Assembly: GCF_009832745.1 (NCBI RefSeq)
Contig: NZ_VRMJ01000033.1
Coordinates: forward strand, 1-64,000
Length of the DNA stretch: 64,000 bases
Direction: 5' to 3'
DNA from: Polaribacter septentrionalilitoris
Lineage (GTDB): Bacteria > Bacteroidota > Bacteroidia > Flavobacteriales > Flavobacteriaceae
In this document: in pieces, positions 36,014-44,098 of the stretch
Layout: each line of letters starts with the position of its first letter
Numbering within the stretch: position 1 is the first letter of the stretch
The notes under the pieces: generated by a model
Told to the model about the DNA's origin: nothing
Seen by the model: the letters and a program-made list of their open reading frames with translations, nothing else
The model's database searches: none
Translations under genes and position numbers: made by a program

Positions 36014-37036
36014 ACTAGTATCTATTTGTGTTTGATTAGCTTCCAAGCCTGTATAATTTTTAAGTTTTTCTAATTTTTCTTCTGAAAAACTTTCTATATA
36101 AGAAAAAGGAGCAGCTTTATTTAACTCTAAATATTGTGCTAAATACTCTTGTTCAGACTGATAATTTGTAGGAATAAAAAAAACATTTTTCTGTAAAACT
36201 GCTAAATCCATAATTGAGGAATATCCAGACCTACAAACTACAATTTCACTAGAATTAATGATTTTTTCTAATTTTTCAGACAATACATAATTGTAAAAAA
36301 TACATTTTTTTTCTTTCCATTTTTTTTGATGTTTTTCAACTTTACCTAAAACAAAAACAATTGATCTTTCATCATTTTTAAAAGTTGATATCAATTTTTT
36401 TTCTAATAAAGTTCTGTTGGGTTCTGGTCCAGAAAGTAGCACTAAAACATCTATTTCTTTTTTAATTTCTTGTTTTTTAAACCGACTTAAAACACCAATA
36501 TATTTTAGGTTGATAATTTTGTTTGTGATTGATAATTTTCCTGAAAACTCTGATTTTGAATTATCAGGAACCCAGCATTCATCAAATTTTTTGATTATTT
36601 TTTTATGAATAAAACTAGTTAAGAAAGTAGTAAATCCAGATAAGACATTAACTTGATGTGTTATATAGACACATGGAATTGTAGGATTAAAAACACCAAA
36701 TCTATTATCAGAAATAATTCCAACAACATCATTATTGATATCTATATACTCTTTAATTACTTTTTTTTCACTTTTAAAAGTGTTCCAAATTTTAGGAAGT
36801 TGAAATACTAATTTTAGCTTTAAATTTTTGCTATAAGTAATTTGATACGAGGGCAATTCTAAACTTTCTAAGTGAGGAAATTCTTGTTGTAAAAACAACA
36901 AAGATTGACCATCTGAAGCAATTATTGGTGTAAAATTATTTGAAATTAAAGCATTAATAATTGGCACACATCGTGAAGCATGACCCAGTCCCCAGTTTAG
37001 TGGAGCAACAATTATTTTACTTTTTTTAGTAGTCAT
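35978..37036 (-). CDS. MurG-like (GT28-type) glycosyltransferase
   Basis: A 352-residue enzyme with two Rossmann-like halves. The N-terminus has Val-Ala-Pro-Leu-Asn-Trp-Gly-Leu-Gly-His-Ala-Ser-Arg, typical of GT28-like proteins of Bacteroidota. The C-terminal donor-binding region has Ser-Gly-Pro-Glu-Pro-Asn-Arg-Thr and Cys-Arg-Ser-Gly-Tyr-Ser-Ser. It is not murG itself by neighbourhood; a role in glycolipid or surface glycan synthesis is likely. The start ATG lies within the outer arm of the palindromic repeat at 37032-37098, and the 3' end overlaps the sensor kinase by 36 bases. Confidence 0.82.
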   Translation of the reverse strand: MTTKKSKIIVAPLNWGLGHASRCVPIINALISNNFTPIIASDGQSLLFLQQEFPHLESLELPSYQITYSKNLKLKLVFQLPKIWNTFKSEKKVIKEYIDINNDVVGIISDNRFGVFNPTIPCVYITHQVNVLSGFTTFLTSFIHKKIIKKFDECWVPDNSKSEFSGKLSITNKIINLKYIGVLSRFKKQEIKKEIDVLVLLSGPEPNRTLLEKKLISTFKNDERSIVFVLGKVEKHQKKWKEKKCIFYNYVLSEKLEKIINSSEIVVCRSGYSSIMDLAVLQKNVFFIPTNYQSEQEYLAQYLELNKAAPFSYIESFSEEKLEKLKNYTGLEANQTQIDTSLFGLFECKRKL

Positions 37037-37098
37037 TGCGAGGAATTTATAACGTGGAAATCTTAAAAAACAGATTGCTTCACTTTGTTCGCAATGAC
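37032..37098. repeat. Small intergenic palindromic repeat element
   Basis: The 67-base segment has perfect 10-bp terminal inverted repeats, GTCATTGCGA and TCGCAATGAC, and an inner imperfect pair (GGAAATCT / AGATTGC). The ends match my memory of a dispersed repeat common between genes in flavobacterial genomes. It fills the gap between purD and the glycosyltransferase and supplies the latter's start codon. Only one copy is present in the window. Confidence 0.7.
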
Positions 37099-37102
37099 GA
37101 AT

Positions 37103-38377
37103 TTACAATAAATCGAAACCAATATCTTTTCTGTAATTCATTTTATCAAAATGAATTTTATCAATGCTTTTGTATGATTTTTCTAAAGCTTCTTCTATAG
37201 TTTCTCCAAAAGAACTAATTGCCATAACTCTACCTCCATTAGTTACAACTTTATCATCTTTAATGGTAGTTCCTGCATGAAAAACTATGGATTCATCAAT
37301 AGTATCAAAACCTGAAATTTCCTTTCCTTTCTCATAGGCTTCAGGATAACCACCAGCAACCAACATGACAGTTGTAGCTGTTTTAGAAGTTACTGAAAAT
37401 GACTTTTCATCTAAGGTTTGATTTGCAACACCTTCAAATAAATCGAACAAATCAGATTCTATTCTAGGTAACACAACCTCAGTCTCTGGATCTCCCATTC
37501 TTACATTATATTCCACCACAGAAGGATTACCATTATCATTCATTAAACCAATAAAAATAAAACCTCTGTAATCAATTCCATCTTTTCTTAAGCCTTCAAT
37601 TGTTGGTTTTACCACCAATTCTTCTACTTTATTTAAAAAAGCATCATCTGCAAATGGCACAGGAGAAATAGCTCCCATTCCACCAGTATTTAAACCAGTA
37701 TCACCTTCTCCAATTCTTTTGTAATCTTTTGCTGATGGTAAAATTTTATAATTCTTTCCATCAGTTAACACAAAAACCGAAAGTTCAATTCCTATTAAGA
37801 ATTCTTCTATCACTACTGTTGATGAAGCTTCACCAAATTTCTGATTAGAAACCATTTCTTTTAATTCAGCTTTTGCTTCTTCTAATGAATTTAAAATTAA
37901 AACTCCTTTACCAGCTGCTAAACCATCTGCTTTTAGCACATAAGGTGGTTCTAAAGTTTCTAAAAAAGCAAAACCTTCTGCTAAATTTTCTTTTGTAAAT
38001 GATTGATATTTTGCAGTTGGAACACCATGTTTTTGCATAAACTGTTTAGAAAAATCTTTTGATCCTTCTAAAGTTGCTCCATCTTTTTTAGGTCCGATTA
38101 CAGGGATGTTTTTTAAGGCATCGTCAGCTAGGAAGAAATCGTGAACGCCAGCTACCAAAGGTGCTTCTGGCCCCACAACTACCATTTTAATATCGTTATC
38201 TAAAACTGTTTGTTTTACAGCATTAAAATCTGTTGGATTGATATGGACATTGTTTGCAATTTTAGCTGTTCCTGCATTTCCTGGAGCAACAAAAAGTTGG
38301 TTTATTTTTTTACTTTCAGAAAGTTTTAAAGTAAAAGCATGTTCTCTACCTCCAGAGCCTAAAATAAGTACGTTCAT
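37103..38377 (-). CDS. purD: Phosphoribosylamine-glycine ligase PurD
   Basis: A 424-residue ATP-grasp enzyme of normal length that joins glycine to phosphoribosylamine in purine synthesis. The N-terminus is Val-Leu-Gly-Ser-Gly-Gly-Arg-Glu-His-Ala. Other motifs are Lys-Ala-Asp-Gly-Leu-Ala-Ala-Gly-Lys-Gly, Asp-Thr-Gly-Leu-Asn-Thr-Gly-Gly-Met-Gly-Ala, and Asn-Val-Arg-Met-Gly-Asp-Pro-Glu. It stands alone between surface-glycan genes. A TATATTTG -7-like box lies at 38399-38406 on the minus strand. Confidence 0.97.
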   Translation of the reverse strand: MNVLILGSGGREHAFTLKLSESKKINQLFVAPGNAGTAKIANNVHINPTDFNAVKQTVLDNDIKMVVVGPEAPLVAGVHDFFLADDALKNIPVIGPKKDGATLEGSKDFSKQFMQKHGVPTAKYQSFTKENLAEGFAFLETLEPPYVLKADGLAAGKGVLILNSLEEAKAELKEMVSNQKFGEASSTVVIEEFLIGIELSVFVLTDGKNYKILPSAKDYKRIGEGDTGLNTGGMGAISPVPFADDAFLNKVEELVVKPTIEGLRKDGIDYRGFIFIGLMNDNGNPSVVEYNVRMGDPETEVVLPRIESDLFDLFEGVANQTLDEKSFSVTSKTATTVMLVAGGYPEAYEKGKEISGFDTIDESIVFHAGTTIKDDKVVTNGGRVMAISSFGETIEEALEKSYKSIDKIHFDKMNYRKDIGFDLL

Positions 38378-38441
38378 TGTGGTTTCTTGTTAAGACTGCA
38401 AATATATTTTAATTTCTTTGGATTATAAATTTCAAGCCAAA

Positions 38442-39179
38442 CTAAAATCCCCATTTTAAAAAGTATTTTATTGCAGATGATGTATGTCTAAAAAATAGAT
38501 TAAGGTTTTTTGCTGAACCTTTTTGATGTTGATGAATAATACTAACTTTTGGATAGTATAAAATTTTCTTTTCAACTTCTTGAATTTTTCTACAAATATC
38601 AGCATCTTCCATATATAAAAAATAACGCTCATCAAATCCTCTTAAACTGATAAAATCATCTGTTTTAAAAAGCATGAAGCACCCATGTATAAATTCTGGA
38701 TTAAATGACTTATTCAAATCTTTATCAATATATTGATAGGAAATAAGTTTATTTTTTGAAATCTTTAGTTTTCTATTAATTAAATCAAAAAAAGTAGGGT
38801 GTTTTCTACAAACATATTGTAAATCATTATTAGGATAAATTACTTTAGGCGTCGTAAAAGCTATGTTAATGTTCGTTTCTAAGACTTTTATTAAGGTAGG
38901 AATTACATCAACATTAAAAACTACATCAGGGTTTAAAATTAAATGGTACTTAGATGATATTTTATTTAAAATCATGTTATGTGCAGCACCAAAACCTATA
39001 TTTTTCCCAATAAAAATGTATTCTATTTCTGGTTGGTTAAAAAATTCTTGAAGTTTGTTTTCTGATGAATTATCAATCAAAAAAAGCTTCTTATTTATGG
39101 GTGTTTGTAAAAAAGAAGTGACCGTTTTTTTTAATGTTTTTAAATCTTGATTGAATAAAACAATTGAGGCAGTTATCAT
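38442..39179 (-). CDS. Family 2 glycosyltransferase
   Basis: The preferred start is the ATG at 39179 (MITASIVLFNQ), one base after the stop of the upstream sugar-phosphate transferase; an 11-residue longer form at 39212 overlaps that gene. The GT-A fold has Leu-Ile-Asp-Asn-Ser-Ser, Gly-Phe-Gly-Ala-Ala-His-Asn and Leu-Asn-Pro-Asp-Val (DXD-like Asn-Pro-Asp). This resembles rhamnosyltransferases. It probably adds a sugar to the repeat unit of the surface polysaccharide; the exact sugar is unknown. Confidence 0.88.
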   Translation of the reverse strand: MITASIVLFNQDLKTLKKTVTSFLQTPINKKLFLIDNSSENKLQEFFNQPEIEYIFIGKNIGFGAAHNMILNKISSKYHLILNPDVVFNVDVIPTLIKVLETNINIAFTTPKVIYPNNDLQYVCRKHPTFFDLINRKLKISKNKLISYQYIDKDLNKSFNPEFIHGCFMLFKTDDFISLRGFDERYFLYMEDADICRKIQEVEKKILYYPKVSIIHQHQKGSAKNLNLFFRHTSSAIKYFLKWGF

Positions 39180-39180
39180 A

Positions 39181-40536
39181 TTAATATGCTTTTTCCTCTC
39201 CTTTGAACACATTTAATATTGTTTGTATAATAATTTTTACATCCAAAAAAAAAGACCAGTTTTCTATGTAAAATATATCTAAACGTATTCTGTTTTTTAT
39301 GTCAGACTTTCTTTTAATTTCACCTCTATAACCACTAACTTGAGCCAAACCTGTAATACCTGGTTTAACTATGTGTCTTTTTAGGTAATCTTCTACATCT
39401 TTTTGATATTCTAAAGATAGACTTTCTAAATGTGGTCGTGGACCAACTACACTCATGTCTCCAAACAAAACATTTATAAATTGAGGTAATTCATCCATGC
39501 TAGTTTTTCTAAGAAAAGCTCCAATTTTAGTAACTCTAGCGTCATTTTTTGTTGCATGGACTTTATCTGCAGCTGCATTAACTTTCATTGATCGAAACTT
39601 GTAACAAACAAATTCTTCTCCATTAATTCCTTCTCTTTTTTGCTTAAAAACTAAAGGTCCTTTTGATTCTAATTTAACTAAAATCCATAATATTGGTATT
39701 AACCATGAAAGTAAAAAAACACATATAAAAAGTGAAAAAAGTATATCAAATATTCTCTTTACATAAAAATTTTCTGCAAATTCAAATGGTAATTTTTTTA
39801 CATTTAAAACAGTTATCGTATCATCATAAAATTCAATATTTTGATTTTTACTGTATAACTCATTAGAGTCTGGAATTAATTTTAAGTTTAAATTTTTATC
39901 AATCGCTAATTTATTTATTTTCTTTATTTGAGTTTTGTCTAAAGAAGATACTGAACAATATATTTCATCTACTTCGTTTTTGTAAACATAATTGAAGATC
40001 TCATTAAATTTTCCTAAATAAAAATCACTTTTATAGGTTTTATCAGAAAAAAAGCCCAAGTATTTATACCCCAAATTGGATTTACTTTTAAATAACTTAA
40101 TGATTTTTTTTGCCGAATCATCATAACCAACAACTACTGTAGTTCTAAAATTGTTACCATATGATCTGTATTTTTTTAAAAGAAAAAACCACAAAAATTT
40201 AATACTTGTTATACTTATTAAAATTGAGCTTAAAATAACTAATTGGTTATTTACGACATCTCCTTCTCTAAAAATACCAAAATATGCAAAATATCCTAAT
40301 ATAAATATTGAAAACTGCTTACCTAATAGCGTAAATATTCTTAAAACTTTTGTGTGTCTGTAGACTTTATAAAAACCAAAAAAATAAGAAGTAATAAGCC
40401 AAAAAGCATTGATGTAAGAAAGAAAAGGTAGGTTCAAAAACTCCTTATCATATATTAAATAAACTGCAAAGTTTATTAATAGTATATCTATAAAAACCTG
40501 TATTGGTCTTATTAAGTAAGAGTATCTCTTTTTCAA
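39181..40536 (-). CDS. Undecaprenyl-phosphate sugar-1-phosphate transferase (WcaJ-like)
   Basis: A 451-residue polytopic enzyme with four N-terminal helices, a Rossmann-like CoA-binding domain (about 145-235), one further helix (about 265-290) and the catalytic bacterial sugar transferase domain. The last has Lys-Arg-Ile-Phe-Asp, Tyr-Lys-Phe-Arg-Ser-Met, Asp-Glu-Leu-Pro-Gln and Gly-Pro-Arg-Pro. It places the first sugar phosphate on undecaprenyl phosphate, initiating the repeat unit. It overlaps the upstream GT4 gene by 4 bases. Confidence 0.93.
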   Translation of the reverse strand: MKKRYSYLIRPIQVFIDILLINFAVYLIYDKEFLNLPFLSYINAFWLITSYFFGFYKVYRHTKVLRIFTLLGKQFSIFILGYFAYFGIFREGDVVNNQLVILSSILISITSIKFLWFFLLKKYRSYGNNFRTTVVVGYDDSAKKIIKLFKSKSNLGYKYLGFFSDKTYKSDFYLGKFNEIFNYVYKNEVDEIYCSVSSLDKTQIKKINKLAIDKNLNLKLIPDSNELYSKNQNIEFYDDTITVLNVKKLPFEFAENFYVKRIFDILFSLFICVFLLSWLIPILWILVKLESKGPLVFKQKREGINGEEFVCYKFRSMKVNAAADKVHATKNDARVTKIGAFLRKTSMDELPQFINVLFGDMSVVGPRPHLESLSLEYQKDVEDYLKRHIVKPGITGLAQVSGYRGEIKRKSDIKNRIRLDIFYIENWSFFLDVKIIIQTILNVFKGEEKAY

Positions 40537-41657
40537 TTCGATTTCTGTAAATATGATTCAACTATTTCTTTAAAATTATGCAAAAAATTACACTCTTCAA
40601 ACTTTTTTGCATGATTTCTAATCCATTCTGGGTTAAATTCTTTTTCTATAGTTTTAAAATATTCTACTGCTTCACATACTGATTTTTTACTTTGATTAGA
40701 AAAGAATACTCCTGATGATTGACCAACACGCTTTTTGTTTTCAACTACTGTTTCTAAAGCACCACCTTTGCCATAGGCTATTACTGGAACACCATAAGAC
40801 ATAACTTCTAAAGGTATCATACCAAAATCTTCTTCTCCTGGAAATAATAAAGCTCTAGATTTTTCTATATACTCACCTAATTCAGAATCTTTTAAAAAAC
40901 CTTTAAAAATAATATTTTCTTTTGCCTTTTTTTGCAGTTTTTCTTTCTCTGATCCGTTTCCAATTATTACTAGCTTTTCTCCATTTTTATTAAAACAATC
41001 AATTAATAAATCTATCCTTTTATATGGAGTAATAGCACCAAAACTTAAAAAATGATTTTTAGAGTTTACCTTTTTATTTAGTGGTTCAATAAATAATTCA
41101 GGCGATATCGGAGGATAAACAATTAAAGATTTTTTATTGTAATACTTCTTTACTCTTTTTGCTACATTATCTGAGTTTGCAATGTATAAATCTACATTAT
41201 CTTTTGTTTGATAATCCCATTTTTGTAATTTTTTAAATAAGTATTTTACTAAAGATCTTATGACCGGATGTAAAGCTCTAAGATACTCGTTAGTGTAACC
41301 CCAACAGTATCTCATCGGACTGTGAATGTAACAGATGTGCTTTGCATTATTTTTTATTTTTATACCTTTTACTGGACCAGATTCTGAAGAAATTATTAAA
41401 TCATAGTTTTTTTGTAATTCTAAAGATTTTAATATTTTAGGATATAATGGAAATATTTTTTGATAATGTTTTCTATAGAAAGAAGTATTATATTTTGAAG
41501 TATATACTCTATGATTTTTTAGATAGTTACCATATTTTTCCTCATCATAAAACAATGTATAAACATCTGCCTCTGGATAAAGTTTTAAAATAGATTCTAC
41601 AACTTTTTCCCCACCTCTTCTTGTTAAAAACCAGTAATGTATTATTGCTACTTTCAA
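40533..41657 (-). CDS. Family 4 glycosyltransferase (WbaZ-like)
   Basis: A 374-residue GT-B enzyme. Features include the N-terminal Arg-Arg-Gly-Gly-Glu-Lys, Ser-Pro-Met-Arg-Tyr-Cys-Trp near residue 115, and the GT4 donor site Pro-Gly-Glu-Glu-Asp-Phe-Gly-Met-Ile-Pro-Leu-Glu (EX7E). The layout resembles WbaZ-type mannosyltransferases. The first gene of the minus-strand run beyond the inverted GT gene, with a 4-base overlap to the initiating transferase. Confidence 0.9.
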   Translation of the reverse strand: MKVAIIHYWFLTRRGGEKVVESILKLYPEADVYTLFYDEEKYGNYLKNHRVYTSKYNTSFYRKHYQKIFPLYPKILKSLELQKNYDLIISSESGPVKGIKIKNNAKHICYIHSPMRYCWGYTNEYLRALHPVIRSLVKYLFKKLQKWDYQTKDNVDLYIANSDNVAKRVKKYYNKKSLIVYPPISPELFIEPLNKKVNSKNHFLSFGAITPYKRIDLLIDCFNKNGEKLVIIGNGSEKEKLQKKAKENIIFKGFLKDSELGEYIEKSRALLFPGEEDFGMIPLEVMSYGVPVIAYGKGGALETVVENKKRVGQSSGVFFSNQSKKSVCEAVEYFKTIEKEFNPEWIRNHAKKFEECNFLHNFKEIVESYLQKSN

Positions 41658-41729
41658 TTACTTTTAATGAACTTCTATTTTAATTAGTAATAATTTGGTA
41701 ATTATTATGTTTATATGGTATGTAAAATA

Positions 41730-41751
41730 TATTTTTGAAAAGTCAAAAATA
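41730..41751. promoter_or_regulatory. Palindromic divergent promoter region
   Basis: TATTTTTGA (41730-41738) and TCAAAAATA (41743-41751) form a perfect 9-bp inverted repeat with a 4-base spacer. Each arm contains an exact -7 consensus (TATTTTTG), one reading toward the plus-strand GT4 gene and the other toward the minus-strand GT4 gene. Clear TTG elements at -33 are lacking on both sides. Confidence 0.45.
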
Positions 41752-41766
41752 CCAAATCTCCCGTAA

Positions 41767-42810
41767 ATGATTGTCGTAAACACACGATTTCTAACTCAAA
41801 AAACTACAGGTGTTCAAAGATATGCTATTGAAATTTGTAAAAGACTTCCAAAAACTATAAATAATCAAAAAATAGTTTTTGTAGCTCCTAAAAAATCACT
41901 TATTGAAATTGAAAGTCTAAACAATTTAAAAATTGAGCAATTTGGGAATTTTACAGGAAATTTATGGGAACAAGTTGATTTAGCTAATTATTTAAAAAAA
42001 AATGACTCTCCATTGTTAATTAATTTTGGTGGTATTGGCCCTATATATTATAAAAATAAAATAACGTATTTACATGATTTAGCTTTTAAGTACTACCCAA
42101 AAACATTTTCTTATTTATTTCAAAAAATGTATAATATTTTTATACCAATTAGTATTAAAAATGCTAAAAAGGTTATAACAGTAAGCAAATATGTGAAACA
42201 AGATATTATAAAAAATTATGGTACAGATAATATTGAAGTAGTTTATGGATCTTATTCTAAGGTGTTTAAAAACCTAAATTTAGAAAGAGAAAAAATAATA
42301 CTAGCTGTATCATCTTTAGATCCAAGAAAAAATTTTAATAGAATTATTAAAGCGTATCAAAAACTAGATACAGATTATAAATTAGTCTTTGTAGGATCTA
42401 AATCTAAAGCTTTTTCAAAATTAATAATTGACAATAACTACGATGATAAAAATATAATCTTTACAGGATATCTAACTGATAAAGATCTGGTTGAAATGTA
42501 CAATAAAGCAAGTATTTTTATTTATGCTTCTCTTTTTGAAGGATTTGGAATACCACCTCTTGAGGCTCAATCCTGTGGTTGTCCATGTATTGTTTCTAAC
42601 CTTACTTCTATTCCAGAAATATGCAACAACTCTGTTGTATACTGTGATCCTTTTTCTATTGAAGACATCTCAAATAAAATAAAATATCTTATAAATGATG
42701 AGAAAAAAAGAGAAGAACTCGTAGGAAAGGGGTTTGAGAATATAAAAAAATACAGCTGGGATGCATCTGCAAATAAATTATTAGCAATTATTAAAAAAGA
42801 AATTATGTAG
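41767..42810 (+). CDS. Family 4 glycosyltransferase, inverted in the polysaccharide cluster
   Basis: A 347-residue GT-B enzyme with Thr-Gly-Val-Gln-Arg-Tyr-Ala near the start, Val-Ser-Ser-Leu-Asp-Pro-Arg-Lys-Asn in the donor half, and the EX7E site Phe-Glu-Gly-Phe-Gly-Ile-Pro-Pro-Leu-Glu. It is the only plus-strand gene in the cluster between 36 and 56 kb and overlaps the opposing ligase gene by 8 bases at its 3' end. It probably transfers a hexose in the same glycan. Confidence 0.9.
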   Translation: MIVVNTRFLTQKTTGVQRYAIEICKRLPKTINNQKIVFVAPKKSLIEIESLNNLKIEQFGNFTGNLWEQVDLANYLKKNDSPLLINFGGIGPIYYKNKITYLHDLAFKYYPKTFSYLFQKMYNIFIPISIKNAKKVITVSKYVKQDIIKNYGTDNIEVVYGSYSKVFKNLNLEREKIILAVSSLDPRKNFNRIIKAYQKLDTDYKLVFVGSKSKAFSKLIIDNNYDDKNIIFTGYLTDKDLVEMYNKASIFIYASLFEGFGIPPLEAQSCGCPCIVSNLTSIPEICNNSVVYCDPFSIEDISNKIKYLINDEKKREELVGKGFENIKKYSWDASANKLLAIIKKEIM

Positions 42811-44098
42811 CTTTTAGGTCTTTATTGTAATATAATAATGCAATAAAGAAAAAGAAAAATACAACTCCATCTGATCTTTCTAAAAGGTTTTCTGAAATAA
42901 AAACTATAGATGATGAGCAAATTACATAAAACAGCCTAATATTTACAGTGCGAATAGATTTTATAAAAATATTTACAATAAAACCTATAAAACCGATAAA
43001 ACCGATAAACCCAGCACTAATCCAAAAAAAAGCATATTGGTTATGCGAGTTATAATCACGCCAAGTATATACTTTAGCTCCAATTTTATTTGAGTAACAA
43101 TTATTTAGTTCATCTTGAATATCTCCAACACCCACTCCCATAAAAAAGTTTTCTTTAATAATTTGAAAATCACAAAAATAGACACCATTTCTAACATTTG
43201 AGGAGTTAAAACGATCTGATTCAAATTTTTGATGTGGAATAGATAAACCATTAGTATAATATTCTTTAACCCTAGTAGAAATAGGGTTTTTAAACAAAAG
43301 CAAAACACTAAAAGCTAACGGAATTGACAATAATAATAAAGTTTTCTTTTTCTTTGGTAATTTAGAAAAAATAAAAACAGCTAAGCTTATGGTAACTAAA
43401 AAAGCCATTAAAGGCATTCTAGCAGATATCAAATAGAACCAAACTACTAGTACTATAATAGAAATCATTGCGAATAACTTAAAGCTATTTTTTTTAAAAT
43501 TTTTAATATTTAAACCTAAAATAAATAGTGAAAATGAAATCCATAAACCTTGATATGTAGTATGGGTATTAGATTTTTCTATAATAAAATTTCTAAATCT
43601 TCTAAGTTTTATTTGATCTAACTTTGTTTTACTTATTTCTTCTATCGATTTAAATCCGTTAGATTTAATTTCACTTGGAGTGATGTTTTGAAATAATGTA
43701 TCGAAATTTATGAAAACAGAAATTGCTTGATAAAAAATAAGAATTAAAACAGAAAATATAAAAGTGTAAATAACATACGATATTAATTTTTTACTAAATG
43801 AATTTCTATTCAAATAAAATACTAGAGGAAAAATTAAAAAAGACACCATCTTTACGAGTAAAGAAATACCATAATTCAAATTTTTAGAGTAAAATAAAGT
43901 TATACATAGAATTAAAAAAGGAAATATTAATAATAAAACATCTTTTCCAAGTCTATTATTTTTATGGTTTACAAATAAATAGATTCCTAAAATTGCCCAT
44001 AAAAAAGTAAGTACACTTCTAGTTCCGAATGTTAAAATTGGAAAGGCAGCTATTAACAAAGTTAATGCAATAAAGATTTTTCTTAACTTCTTATTCAT
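42803..44098 (-). CDS. O-antigen ligase/polymerase family membrane protein
   Basis: A 431-residue protein with about 11-12 hydrophobic helices and a large loop (about 290-345) before the C-terminal helices. The Wzy_C region has Arg-Met-Pro-Leu-Met-Ala and Asn-Ser-His-Asn-Gln-Tyr, a pattern used by WaaL-type ligases and Wzy polymerases. A 9-base tandem repeat encodes Gly-Phe-Ile three times near residue 365. It overlaps the next polymerase-like gene by 4 bases; the roles cannot be assigned with certainty, but this one looks more ligase-like. Confidence 0.8.
   Translation of the reverse strand: MNKKLRKIFIALTLLIAAFPILTFGTRSVLTFLWAILGIYLFVNHKNNRLGKDVLLLIFPFLILCITLFYSKNLNYGISLLVKMVSFLIFPLVFYLNRNSFSKKLISYVIYTFIFSVLILIFYQAISVFINFDTLFQNITPSEIKSNGFKSIEEISKTKLDQIKLRRFRNFIIEKSNTHTTYQGLWISFSLFILGLNIKNFKKNSFKLFAMISIIVLVVWFYLISARMPLMAFLVTISLAVFIFSKLPKKKKTLLLLSIPLAFSVLLLFKNPISTRVKEYYTNGLSIPHQKFESDRFNSSNVRNGVYFCDFQIIKENFFMGVGVGDIQDELNNCYSNKIGAKVYTWRDYNSHNQYAFFWISAGFIGFIGFIGFIVNIFIKSIRTVNIRLFYVICSSSIVFISENLLERSDGVVFFFFFIALLYYNKDLKAT
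42981..43007. repeat. 9-base tandem repeat within the ligase-like gene
   Basis: Three copies of a 9-base unit (AAACCTATA, AAACCGATA, AAACCGATA), in frame, giving repeated Gly-Phe-Ile on the minus strand in a membrane helix. Change of copy number would keep the frame. Confidence 0.7.

Noticed and set aside
38375-38441. Full promoter for purD
   Set aside because: A TATATTTG box exists at 38399-38406, but the nearest TTG is 26 bases away, so only a weak mention is made in the gene entry.
43460-43475. Second copy of the CATTGCGA repeat end inside the ligase-like gene
   Set aside because: Only eight bases match and no inverted partner is near; it is chance.
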